A stretch of 64,000 nt of DNA from Rhodopirellula sp. Lineage in GTDB: Bacteria > Planctomycetota > Planctomycetia > Pirellulales > Pirellulaceae. A program made the position numbers and the translations under genes. This document shows positions 46,674 to 54,737 of this stretch, piece after piece. The stretch covers positions 1 to 64,000 of the forward strand of contig PAAT01000102.1 of assembly GCA_002698965.1 (NCBI GenBank), in the 5' to 3' direction. Under the pieces are notes generated by a model, which worked only from the letters and a program-made list of their open reading frames with translations, was not told the DNA's origin and made no database searches. Position 1 is the stretch's first letter, and each line of letters begins with the position of its first letter.

Positions 46674-48035
46674 ATGAAGTTTCATGCTGTGCTTAGTGTT
46701 TTAGGCGTCGTTTTGGTGAGTTGCTTAGGACCGCTTACGGGGGCCGCCTCTGAGTTAAAGGACGTTAATATTATCTATGTGCTTGCAGATGATCTGGGGT
46801 ACGGAGATTTGGGCTGTTATGGCAGCAAATTAAACGATACGCCTCATATCGATGCGCTGGCCATTGATGGATTGCGAATGACCGATTTTCACGCTTCGGC
46901 TTGGTGTGCTCCAAGTCGTCGTGGCCTGATGACGGGCTGCCACCCCAACCGACCGTGGAATAACCACAAAGGACGTTGGGGGCGTCTGGCGGACGCAATT
47001 GTGATCCCCGAACTGCTGAAAACAGTTGGTTACAGGACAGCCCTTATTGGTAAATGGCATCTGGAAATGTCCGAGGGATTACACCCTTTAGACCAGGGAT
47101 TTGATTACTGGTGTGGCACGCGGGGAAGCAATGATTGGGACGGACCCGCTCCGAACTATGAGTCGTTCCGCAGCGCATCGGAAGAATCCTGGAAGACGCC
47201 TCTTTATGTGAATCGGGAAAATCTTGGCCCCGTTGTTCCTCAGTCAGGATTTACAAAAAGGTATACCGAAGAGGTCGTAGATATCATCAAGTCAGACAAT
47301 GAAAAGCCGTTTTTCGTTTATCTGGCTCATAATATGCCGCATGTGCCGGTCTTTGCGTCGAAGCAATTTCAGGGGGGCAGTCGGAATGGTGTTTATGGTG
47401 ATGTATTGGCAGAGCTGGATTGGTCGATGGGGCAGATTGTTAAAGCACTGGAAGAAACAGGAAAACGAAAGAATACAATTGTCGTTTTTACAAGTGATAA
47501 TGGCCCCTGGTCAATGTTTACGGAATTTAGTGGTGTTGCGACTCCTTTGCGAGGGCAAAAGTCGACGACCTGGGAAGGGGGCACCCGCGTGCCGTTTATT
47601 GTTTCCTGGCCAGGCAACCTAAAGCGTGGAAAACACGCTGGGCTGATGACTCACTATGATGTCTATGCAACACTAGCCTCCATCGTGGGGGTTAGTATTC
47701 CCGATGGCCATGCGATTGATTCAATGGATATGTCAGCGGTTTGGTTGAAGGGATCAGCAAGTACACGAACAAAGCATATCTATTATTTCCGGGAGGCCAT
47801 GGCATACCGCAGTGGCGAATTTAAGATTCACATAAAGACAAGAGAACGTACAAGAGAACCTGAAACCGGTAAGCGGGAGCAGAGTCTTGGGCAGGATCCT
47901 CCGTTAATATTTAATTTAAATAAAGATGCAGGCGAGAAGAAAAATCTTCATGCTGAGTCACAGGACCTCGCGGAGCGATTGTTGAAAGAGTTTGATATGG
48001 CGAGGAAGAAAATTCAGAGCTGGGAGCCGTTTTAG
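46674..48035 (+). CDS. Formylglycine-dependent sulfatase, exported
   Basis: A 453-residue sulfatase with a signal peptide (about 1-25). Metal ligands appear in VLADDLGYGDLGCYG (Asp39, Asp40), and the formylglycine motif is CAPSR (Cys78 to Arg82) followed by RGLMTG. GKWHLEM, TSDNGPWS and TPLRGQKSTTWEGG are typical of the arylsulfatase A-like group. It should act on sulfate esters of glycans in the periplasm. The gene is divergent from a PQQ-type propeller gene and is followed after about 96 bases by the lipoprotein gene. Substrate unknown. Confidence 0.93.
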   Translation: MKFHAVLSVLGVVLVSCLGPLTGAASELKDVNIIYVLADDLGYGDLGCYGSKLNDTPHIDALAIDGLRMTDFHASAWCAPSRRGLMTGCHPNRPWNNHKGRWGRLADAIVIPELLKTVGYRTALIGKWHLEMSEGLHPLDQGFDYWCGTRGSNDWDGPAPNYESFRSASEESWKTPLYVNRENLGPVVPQSGFTKRYTEEVVDIIKSDNEKPFFVYLAHNMPHVPVFASKQFQGGSRNGVYGDVLAELDWSMGQIVKALEETGKRKNTIVVFTSDNGPWSMFTEFSGVATPLRGQKSTTWEGGTRVPFIVSWPGNLKRGKHAGLMTHYDVYATLASIVGVSIPDGHAIDSMDMSAVWLKGSASTRTKHIYYFREAMAYRSGEFKIHIKTRERTREPETGKREQSLGQDPPLIFNLNKDAGEKKNLHAESQDLAERLLKEFDMARKKIQSWEPF

Positions 48036-48131
48036 GCTAAAAAAACGGGGCATAATCGAGGGTACATGATAATATTGATATGTAAGACACCTGTACTCTC
48101 CTCAATAAGATTTAGAAATAGGAACAAGACC

Positions 48132-48494
48132 TTGAAATATGCAATGATCACAGTATTGGCTGTCATGACAGCACTCGTTGGCTGTAGTTCGGATGATAGC
48201 GGAGAAACTGCCGTGCCGGCTGTTGAAGTCAATCTGGTCAATACACACTGCCCAATCATGGGGCACGAAGTAACCGACGATGGTGGCCGTACGGATTACG
48301 ATGGCGGTACCGTTGGATTCTGCTGTCCGGGATGTGTTGAAAAGTTTAATGAATTGGACGACGTTGCGAAAGTTGATGCATTAGCCACTAAAGGCAAGGG
48401 TATCCTGGAAGACACCCATAGTCATGATCACGATGGTGAAACGCATGATCATGCAGAGGCAGAAGCGACGGACACGGTTACGGAAGAAAAGTAA
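48132..48494 (+). CDS. Metal-binding lipoprotein with His/Asp-rich tail
   Basis: Start set at TTG 48132, with AGGA 8 bases upstream, giving 120 residues; the longer frame from 48066 adds an unlikely N-terminus. A lipoprotein signal ends in LVGC, so the mature protein is probably anchored by its Cys. The core has THCPIMGHEV and GFCCPGCVEKF, a Cys/His pattern like YHS or TRASH-type metal sites, and the tail is rich in His and Asp (HSHDHDGETHDHAE). Binding of copper, zinc or nickel in the periplasm is inferred. A strong terminator follows. Confidence 0.75.
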   Translation: MKYAMITVLAVMTALVGCSSDDSGETAVPAVEVNLVNTHCPIMGHEVTDDGGRTDYDGGTVGFCCPGCVEKFNELDDVAKVDALATKGKGILEDTHSHDHDGETHDHAEAEATDTVTEEK

Positions 48495-48520
48495 CTCTCG
48501 GACCTAAACATAATTAAAAT

Positions 48521-48557
48521 GAAGACAGGCCTTTGTAACAGACAGAGGCCTGTCTTC
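48521..48557. terminator. Bidirectional-type hairpin terminator
   Basis: A perfect 12-base stem, GAAGACAGGCCT (48521-48532) with AGGCCTGTCTTC (48546-48557), closes a 13-base loop. AAAAT precedes it and GTTT follows. It lies between the lipoprotein gene (plus) and the convergent acetoacetyl-CoA synthetase gene (minus), so it can end transcription from both sides. Confidence 0.8.
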
Positions 48558-48625
48558 GTTTAAGGGGGCGGTTGAGCTTAGTCCTTGTGCTCTATGCTAA
48601 GTGCTGAGAATTCTCGATTGATGGA

Positions 48626-50581
48626 CTAGGAGAGCTCATGATACTCGTCAAACGCAGTTGGGTCTTGCAACGCTTCTCGGTTGGTGGGCTCCAGTCCCAT
48701 CGCGATATCGCGTATGGCCAGTTCGACTTTCTTTCCGCTGCGAGTGTAGGGGATTTTGTCAACTTCAATGATTAATCCAGGAGCGTGTCGTGCCGACGCT
48801 TTTGTTTGTAAGGCGCTTCGAATTCGGGATTGGAGAACGTTGTCGAGGCTGAATCCTGATTTTAGTTTGACATACAAAACAACTCGGATGTCACCTCGCC
48901 AGGGTTGTCCAATCACGAGACTGTCAGCGACTTCGGGCAAGTCTTCCACGATTCGGTAGATCTCAGCAGTACCGATTCGAACACCGCCGGGTTTGAGGAT
49001 GGCATCGCTGCGGCCATAAACGATCACTCCACCGCACACACCCTGACTGCCCGTCATTTCAATCAGGTCGCCATGAGCCCAGCGATCGCTTCGTTCATTG
49101 AAGTACGCCTTGCGATATTTCTCGCCATCGGTATCATTCCAAAACTTGACGGGCATACTTACAAAAGGCGATTTACATACTAATTCACCTTTTTGGCTAC
49201 TGCCGGCTGCCAGTGGGTTGAACTGGCTATCGACAGCCTCTACGTGCATTCCCAATCCGAGACACTGAATTTCGCCCCGGTAAACCGGCAGCAGTGGATT
49301 GCCTAACATGAAACACGAGATGATATCCGTGCCCCCTGAAATGGAACTTAATTGCACGTCGGTCTTCACGGACTGGTAAACCCAGTCGAAATCTTCTGGC
49401 TGTAATGGGGCTCCGGTACTCATGATGACACGTAAGGAGTTCAATTGGTGGGTTTTCAAAGGAGTAAGCCGACGTCGGCAGGCTCCCAGGTACTTGGGGC
49501 TTGTGCCGAAATGAGTGATTCCTCGTTCGTCAATTAAATCCCATAAGCGGGTCATCGTTGGGGCTGCTGGGAATCCGTCAAATAACGTTACTTCGGCTCC
49601 GGTGTATAACGCTGCAATCAGCCAATTCCACATCATCCAGCCACAGGTGGTGATATAGGTGATGTTGTCACCTGACTGAACGTCCGTATGCAACATTAGC
49701 TCTTTGGTTTGTTGGAGAAGGGTTCCGCCGGCACCATGAACAATGCACTTCGGTTTTCCGGTGGTTCCCGAACTGTACATGATGTATAGCGGGTGATTAA
49801 ATGGAAGACGCTCATAGGTTGGTTGGTATTTTTCACCCGCAGCCCAATCATTCCACAAACTCCAGTCGTCGCTAGCCTGGGAACCATTGGGGAGATCGAC
49901 GAGTTCAATGACGACAATGGTGGTTAGGCTCGGGAGTTGAGCTGAAATTTCAGAAATTTTCTCGCGACAGTCGATTACTTTGCCATTATGAACAAATCCA
50001 TTTACACAAAAGAGAAGCTTCGGTTCAATCTGCTCGAAACGCTCAACGACACTTTGTGTGCCGAAGTCCGGTGAACAACTGGACCAGATTGCACCGGAGG
50101 CTGACGTGGCCAATGCCGCAACCACCGTTTCTGGAATATTTGGCATAAAGGCGGCTATCCGGTCTCCTGATCGAATATCATGCTGCCTTAATTGCTGTTG
50201 AATCGTACCCACTTGAGATCTTAATTCATCAAAGGAGATGTTCTGATGGATCCTCGATTCTGAAATCCCTGCTAATGCTGTGGACTTCCCTGTATGACGT
50301 AAGAGGTTTTCGGCAAAGTTAAGACGCAAACCAGGGAAGAAAGTTGTCTCGCGTAGCCCGCTACCCTCGAGGATAGGAGTTGCGTCTCCGTCGAAAATGA
50401 TCTCGCTGTAATGAAGCCAGTCGTGCCAGAAGTCGTCATAATGGTCGACCGACCAGCGGTACAGTGAGTCATAGTCACAAATATCGTGGGTAGAAAATCT
50501 CTCGCCGGCGTGCTTTAAATAGCGCGCCATTTCCGTATTGGACGAGGAAGGTGTCGGGTTCCATAAAAATTCGTTTTGCAT
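48626..50581 (-). CDS. aacS: Acetoacetyl-CoA synthetase
   Basis: A 651-residue cytoplasmic enzyme of the acyl-adenylate-forming family. The N-terminal MQNEFLWNPTPS and YRWSVDHYDDFWHDWLHY are typical of acetoacetate-CoA ligase and acetyl-CoA synthetase relatives. The ATP-binding signature YSSGTTGKPKCIVHGAGG lies at about 269-286, and ISGGTDIISCFMLGNP and YGRSDAILKPGGVRIGTAEIY match the acetoacetate-specific branch, whose length is about 650. It activates acetoacetate to acetoacetyl-CoA with ATP, feeding ketone-body or polyhydroxyalkanoate-type metabolism. The nearest genes, an epimerase and an SDR, are divergent, so an operon link is not supported. Confidence 0.9.
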   Translation of the reverse strand: MQNEFLWNPTPSSSNTEMARYLKHAGERFSTHDICDYDSLYRWSVDHYDDFWHDWLHYSEIIFDGDATPILEGSGLRETTFFPGLRLNFAENLLRHTGKSTALAGISESRIHQNISFDELRSQVGTIQQQLRQHDIRSGDRIAAFMPNIPETVVAALATSASGAIWSSCSPDFGTQSVVERFEQIEPKLLFCVNGFVHNGKVIDCREKISEISAQLPSLTTIVVIELVDLPNGSQASDDWSLWNDWAAGEKYQPTYERLPFNHPLYIMYSSGTTGKPKCIVHGAGGTLLQQTKELMLHTDVQSGDNITYITTCGWMMWNWLIAALYTGAEVTLFDGFPAAPTMTRLWDLIDERGITHFGTSPKYLGACRRRLTPLKTHQLNSLRVIMSTGAPLQPEDFDWVYQSVKTDVQLSSISGGTDIISCFMLGNPLLPVYRGEIQCLGLGMHVEAVDSQFNPLAAGSSQKGELVCKSPFVSMPVKFWNDTDGEKYRKAYFNERSDRWAHGDLIEMTGSQGVCGGVIVYGRSDAILKPGGVRIGTAEIYRIVEDLPEVADSLVIGQPWRGDIRVVLYVKLKSGFSLDNVLQSRIRSALQTKASARHAPGLIIEVDKIPYTRSGKKVELAIRDIAMGLEPTNREALQDPTAFDEYHELS

Positions 50582-50669
50582 AGGAATATTATAATGCTCC
50601 GTCGCCGAATCGTTCAGAGGCTGATTGTTCCTGCCTGAATGGATTGCAATTTGGTAGACTCAGATGTCG

Positions 50670-50675
50670 AGGAGG
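50670..50675 (+). promoter_or_regulatory. Shine-Dalgarno that sets the epimerase start
   Basis: AGGAGG lies 6 bases before the ATG at 50682. It falls inside the longer open frame that starts at 50664, so translation should begin at 50682, where the Rossmann motif then opens the protein. Confidence 0.7.
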
Positions 50676-50681
50676 ATTGGA

Positions 50682-51626
50682 ATGAAATATTTAGTTACCG
50701 GTGGAGCAGGAAATATTGCCTGTCAGTTTAGCCAACGTCTTCCGCGTGATGCGGAAGTGCTTTTAACAGACATCGCGAAGGCCCCGTTTTCTACAATTGG
50801 AGATAATGCAACGTATCAGCGTTTGAATGTAACTCAACGTGCTGAAATAGACGAGATGGTGGGGCGTGAGCGGCCGGACGTTATTCTGCATTTTGCCTCG
50901 TTGCTTTCGGGGCAAAGCGAGGCAGATCGTAATACAGCCTGGGAGGTTAACATGCAAGGTGCCTTCAATACTTTCGAAGCGGCCTTGAAGTTTGGAGTTG
51001 ATCGAGTTGTTTTTTTGAGCTCAATTGCCTCATTCGGAAGCCCGTTACCGGACCCGGTGCCTGAAGATTGTGAGCAATGGCCTCGCGGTTTTTATGGTTT
51101 TACAAAAGCAGCTGTCGAACGCTTGGGATTTTATTACAAAGAAACTCTGGGGCTTGATTTTCGCAGTATACGCCTTCCGATCGTGATTTCTCCGTATCCT
51201 TCGCCCGGAGCCGCGAGTTCGTATGCGTCCAACGTATTTATCGCTGCCGTGCGCGATGGTGGCTATACGCTTCAGGTCCGAGAGTCGGCAAATCCCGCGA
51301 TTATCTATATAGAAGATTGTTTGAAGGCAATTGACTTGCTGACACACGCTTCGGCGGCAGGTTTGAGTCGGGCGTCCTACAATCTATTTAGTTGTGCTCC
51401 CACCGCCCGTGAGATTGTCACTGAGATCCAAAAAAGAGTTCCGGAAGTTGAAATTGACTTCGCGTTGGACGAGCAGGTTGCTGACTTAATTGACTCATGG
51501 CCAAGACAGATAGACGATCAGGCGGCGCGAAGCGATTGGAATTGGTGCCCTGAATTCGGGTTGCCGGAGATAGCGGATGAATTTCTCCTTCGCTTAACGC
51601 AAATGAAGGAAGGGGAAGTTCAATGA
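50682..51626 (+). CDS. NAD-dependent epimerase/dehydratase family protein
   Basis: A 314-residue extended-SDR protein beginning at ATG 50682 after AGGAGG. The Rossmann motif is MKYLVTGGAGNIACQFSQRL, with Ala in place of the last Gly of the usual pattern. The catalytic Tyr-Lys pair is in YGFTKAAVERLGFYY, after FLSSIASFG. The C-terminal domain has VFIAAVRDGGYTLQVRES. It probably acts on a nucleotide sugar or sugar acid with NAD. The stop overlaps the start of the next SDR gene (ATGA), so the two are coupled. Confidence 0.88.
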   Translation: MKYLVTGGAGNIACQFSQRLPRDAEVLLTDIAKAPFSTIGDNATYQRLNVTQRAEIDEMVGRERPDVILHFASLLSGQSEADRNTAWEVNMQGAFNTFEAALKFGVDRVVFLSSIASFGSPLPDPVPEDCEQWPRGFYGFTKAAVERLGFYYKETLGLDFRSIRLPIVISPYPSPGAASSYASNVFIAAVRDGGYTLQVRESANPAIIYIEDCLKAIDLLTHASAAGLSRASYNLFSCAPTAREIVTEIQKRVPEVEIDFALDEQVADLIDSWPRQIDDQAARSDWNWCPEFGLPEIADEFLLRLTQMKEGEVQ

Positions 51627-52405
51627 GCGTCTTTGAAAGATTCCGTCTCGACGGCAAGAAACTTATGATTACCGGGGGGAGTCGGGGACTCGGTCGGGAA
51701 ATGGTATTGGCGATTGCTGAAGCCGGGGCCGACGTTATTGTGACTGGTCGTCGGAGTGATAGTCTCGAGGCTATTGCGAAGGAAGTTGGTGCTTATGGAC
51801 GACAGTGTTGGACCTTACAGGCCGATATGAATGATCCCGGTATTTGCGAGTCTACGTGCCTTCAGGTCATTCAAGAGCACACATCGGTTGATGTGTTGAT
51901 CAATAATGTTGGCGGGCGACGCGAAGATATTCCCACAGAAGACATGTCGCTGGAAAAGTGGCGGGAACTGATGGATCTTAATCTGACAAGTACATTTGTG
52001 TGTACTAGTCGTATTGGCAAAGCGATGATTGAGGCCGGTAGAGGTGGTCGTATTATCAATATTGGCTCCATCAACTCTCTGGTAGCCGGCAGAAATATTG
52101 CGGGGCGGCATTATGAAACGGCTAAAGGAGCTATTCTGCAATTTACTCGAAGTGTCGCTGCGGACTGGGCTCAACATGGAATTACGGTAAACGCCATATT
52201 ACCCGGGGGGTTTATGACGGAGGCCAATCAGCGATGGGCGAGAGAGAAGCCGGATGTTATCTCGACGTTTCGAGATCAAATTCCTATGGGTGACCACGGT
52301 AATCCCGAGGATCTGGGGCCTTTGGCTCTCTATCTTGCTAGTGATGCTTCGCGTTATATGACCGGCGCAGGTTTGGTTATCGATGGTGGTTATACTTTAT
52401 GGTAA
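51623..52405 (+). CDS. Short-chain dehydrogenase/reductase (SDR)
   Basis: A 260-residue classical SDR. The cofactor motif is MITGGSRGLGREM (TGxxxGxG), then NNVGGRRED, IGSINSL with the catalytic Ser region, and the active-site YETAK. The C-terminal segment GITVNAILPGGFMTE and MTGAGLVIDGGYTLW is standard for gluconate or 3-oxoacyl reductase-type enzymes. It overlaps the epimerase by 4 bases, so both likely work on the same sugar-type substrate. Specificity is not determinable here. Confidence 0.92.
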   Translation: MSVFERFRLDGKKLMITGGSRGLGREMVLAIAEAGADVIVTGRRSDSLEAIAKEVGAYGRQCWTLQADMNDPGICESTCLQVIQEHTSVDVLINNVGGRREDIPTEDMSLEKWRELMDLNLTSTFVCTSRIGKAMIEAGRGGRIINIGSINSLVAGRNIAGRHYETAKGAILQFTRSVAADWAQHGITVNAILPGGFMTEANQRWAREKPDVISTFRDQIPMGDHGNPEDLGPLALYLASDASRYMTGAGLVIDGGYTLW

Positions 52406-52478
52406 TGTCGTCGTTGGCGGTTTTCTTATTTTCCGCTTAGAATAAAATATTACGAAGTTTCAACTGGAACAGAATGTT

Positions 52479-53798
52479 ATGCCTACTAGGCGAACGACAC
52501 GCAGAGACTTTCTTACCGTGGGGGCATTGACCCCGTTGGGCGTCTCATTAAGTGGTTTATTACAACAGGAAACACTGGCTAATACAGGTCGTCGTCCTAA
52601 GAGTTGTATTCTGTTGTGGATGTTCGGTGGTCCAAGTCATATCGATATGTATGATTTGAAGCCTGATGCGCCCGCTGAGATTCGTGGAGAACTTAACCCA
52701 ATTCAAACGAAAATCCCGGGTTTGGAACTCGGAGAATTGATGCCTAATTTGGCCAGTTCCGTAGATAAATTCAGCCTGATTCGGTCTATGTTTTCATATA
52801 CGGCGTCGCATGGGAAAGGTGACCACCACTTGCTAAGTGGCCGTAAATATACGGATGGTTTTTATCCACCAAGTTTTGGGTCGGTTTTAGCTTGGCAAGC
52901 AGAAGCGCGCCGAAGAGCAAGCGTGCCAGCCTATGTTCAGGTTGGCCCTATGAAGAGCACTCTCTTCGGGGAGCAGGCGAAAGCCGGGGCTTTAGGAAGG
53001 AAATACGATCCGTTTCTGGTAGAAAGAGACCCTAATGCCAGTAGCTTTGGTGTCGATGCCTTTGCTGCAAACGACTCGATTGGTGTCGAGCGTTTGGCGG
53101 ATAGACAGAGCTTGTTAAAGGCCGTGGATCAGTTTCAGGCTGACGTGGATCGTCAAATGCGATTTGCCAAAACTCATGATGCCTTTAATGAACAAGCCTT
53201 TGATTTGCTGACATCGAATCGAGCCAAACAGGCATTTGATATTACGCAGGAATCGGAGGCTGTTCGAGACAGGTACGGACGCAATCGTGTTGGGCAGGGT
53301 TTGCTCCTTGCCAGACGTCTCGTCGAATCTGGCGTTCGTTTCGTGACGGTCAAAGGGTATGTGCGTTACGGGTGGGATCATCACCCCGAAGTCTTTCCCC
53401 GACTAAAAATGGAAGTGCCTCCGTATGATCAGGGGTATGCTGCGTTACTTGAAGATTTGGCTGAACGGGGGATGCTGGAAGATACTCTGGTTATTACAGC
53501 CGGAGAATTTGGCCGGACTCCTCGGTTGAATACTGATTCGCGAGGACCTGGCCGAGATCACTGGGCCCAGGCATTCAGCTTGACGATGGGAGGCGGTGGT
53601 GTGAAAACGGGCGTTGTGCTTGGGGCAACGGACAAACATGCTGCGGAAATTACAGAACGACCGGTTTCTGTGGAAGACTATGCTGCCACCGTGTATCACG
53701 CGTTGGGGATGAATCCCCATAAGCTTTATCAGACTCTCGATGGTCGCCCCACCGAGGGACTTCCAGACGGGAATGTGATATCGGAGTTGTTGGCTTAG
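52479..53798 (+). CDS. DUF1501 family Tat-exported protein
   Basis: A 439-residue protein with a Tat-type signal at its start (RRTTRRDFLTVGALTPLGVSLSGLL). DUF1501 blocks are FGGPSHIDMYDLKP, GEFGRTPRLNTDSRGPGRDHW and the ending GRPTEGLPDGNVISELLA. It is the shortest complete copy in the window. It stands 73 bases after the SDR gene and converges on the peptidase gene, with no DUF1549/DUF1553 neighbour. Function unknown. Confidence 0.9.
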   Translation: MPTRRTTRRDFLTVGALTPLGVSLSGLLQQETLANTGRRPKSCILLWMFGGPSHIDMYDLKPDAPAEIRGELNPIQTKIPGLELGELMPNLASSVDKFSLIRSMFSYTASHGKGDHHLLSGRKYTDGFYPPSFGSVLAWQAEARRRASVPAYVQVGPMKSTLFGEQAKAGALGRKYDPFLVERDPNASSFGVDAFAANDSIGVERLADRQSLLKAVDQFQADVDRQMRFAKTHDAFNEQAFDLLTSNRAKQAFDITQESEAVRDRYGRNRVGQGLLLARRLVESGVRFVTVKGYVRYGWDHHPEVFPRLKMEVPPYDQGYAALLEDLAERGMLEDTLVITAGEFGRTPRLNTDSRGPGRDHWAQAFSLTMGGGGVKTGVVLGATDKHAAEITERPVSVEDYAATVYHALGMNPHKLYQTLDGRPTEGLPDGNVISELLA

Positions 53799-53811
53799 AA
53801 ATCGGGCAAGG

Positions 53812-54705
53812 TTATTTGCGTTTTCGAGCCTCTTCTCGAATCTCTTCGATCTTCTTTTGCAGATGTGCGGGCCATACAAATTCGGGCGCCTTGTGGGGTT
53901 TATACGTCTTGAGATGTCCCTGTAAACGCGTCGGTGCCCGAGTGTATACCAACTTCGTGTCGCCAAAGACTTCTCGACAGAGTTTAGCGAGTCCGGGATC
54001 GTATTCAATCAATTCTTCGCGTGTATCTACAAAGTTGTGATCATGATCGGGAGGGCGATTGTTAGAAAACCATGACTGGACTCCTTCAGCCCAGTATTCG
54101 TAGTGGTTAACCGAGGCATACTTTGTCTTCCATAGTCCATTGGCTAAAGCGTCTTCATAAGATTGCTTGAGTCGTTTATCGAAGGTAGCATCCATATGGA
54201 TTAAGCCCCTTAAGTGCATGTTGTGCGCGAATTCATGAATCAGAATACATTCGGCGTGATAGGGGTCGCCTTTGAAGGAAAGAACATTCTCTTCTCCAAC
54301 GGAGCAGACAGGATCTTCTTCGGACCCCCCCAGACCCCGGGCGCGCGCATCCCAGTATAACTTAGGGGTGAAATGGGAGTGTTCCGGCACATCCGTTGTA
54401 TATTCGTTGTGGGCCATGACAACACAGCGAGACTTGTTGGCAATCATGATTTTGCGAAGTTCAGGTCGGTGGGCGAGCATTAGGTCAATGAGGTAGGCCG
54501 CTTCTTTCAAGGCATAATTGTTGACTTTGTTTGAACCTAAAACCGGATAGCCGCTGGCACTTACATGCTTGGCATAGAAAGGCGAAAGATTTAGATAAGC
54601 TGGTGGTTTTGTGATCTGATATTTGTCTGTCTTTTTGACTTCTCCACCAAAGCTCAGATTTGCTAGTAGGAAGAAGGTCAGTATGAGGTGTTTAGTTCGA
54701 TACAT
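53812..54705 (-). CDS. Secreted HExxH zinc metallopeptidase-like protein
   Basis: A 297-residue exported protein (signal about 1-20). The zinc-binding helix is ILIHEFAHNMHL with His157, Glu158 and His161, and a downstream YWAEGVQSWF (Glu207) can give the third ligand, as in gluzincin-type peptidases. The rest does not recall a named family; a weak resemblance to lethal-factor-like (ATLF) peptidases comes from the ligand spacing. It should work outside the cytoplasm. It lies 32 bases after the LamG-propeller gene stops, on the same strand and likely with it. Confidence 0.75.
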   Translation of the reverse strand: MYRTKHLILTFFLLANLSFGGEVKKTDKYQITKPPAYLNLSPFYAKHVSASGYPVLGSNKVNNYALKEAAYLIDLMLAHRPELRKIMIANKSRCVVMAHNEYTTDVPEHSHFTPKLYWDARARGLGGSEEDPVCSVGEENVLSFKGDPYHAECILIHEFAHNMHLRGLIHMDATFDKRLKQSYEDALANGLWKTKYASVNHYEYWAEGVQSWFSNNRPPDHDHNFVDTREELIEYDPGLAKLCREVFGDTKLVYTRAPTRLQGHLKTYKPHKAPEFVWPAHLQKKIEEIREEARKRK

Positions 54706-54737
54706 TGGTATTTGATGAAACAGTGTTTGGGAAGGTC

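Noticed and set aside
53445..54008. 187-codon minus-strand frame across the end of a DUF1501 gene
   Set aside because: It is antisense to the DUF1501 gene and overlaps the peptidase gene in another frame; its product is Arg-rich and without domain.
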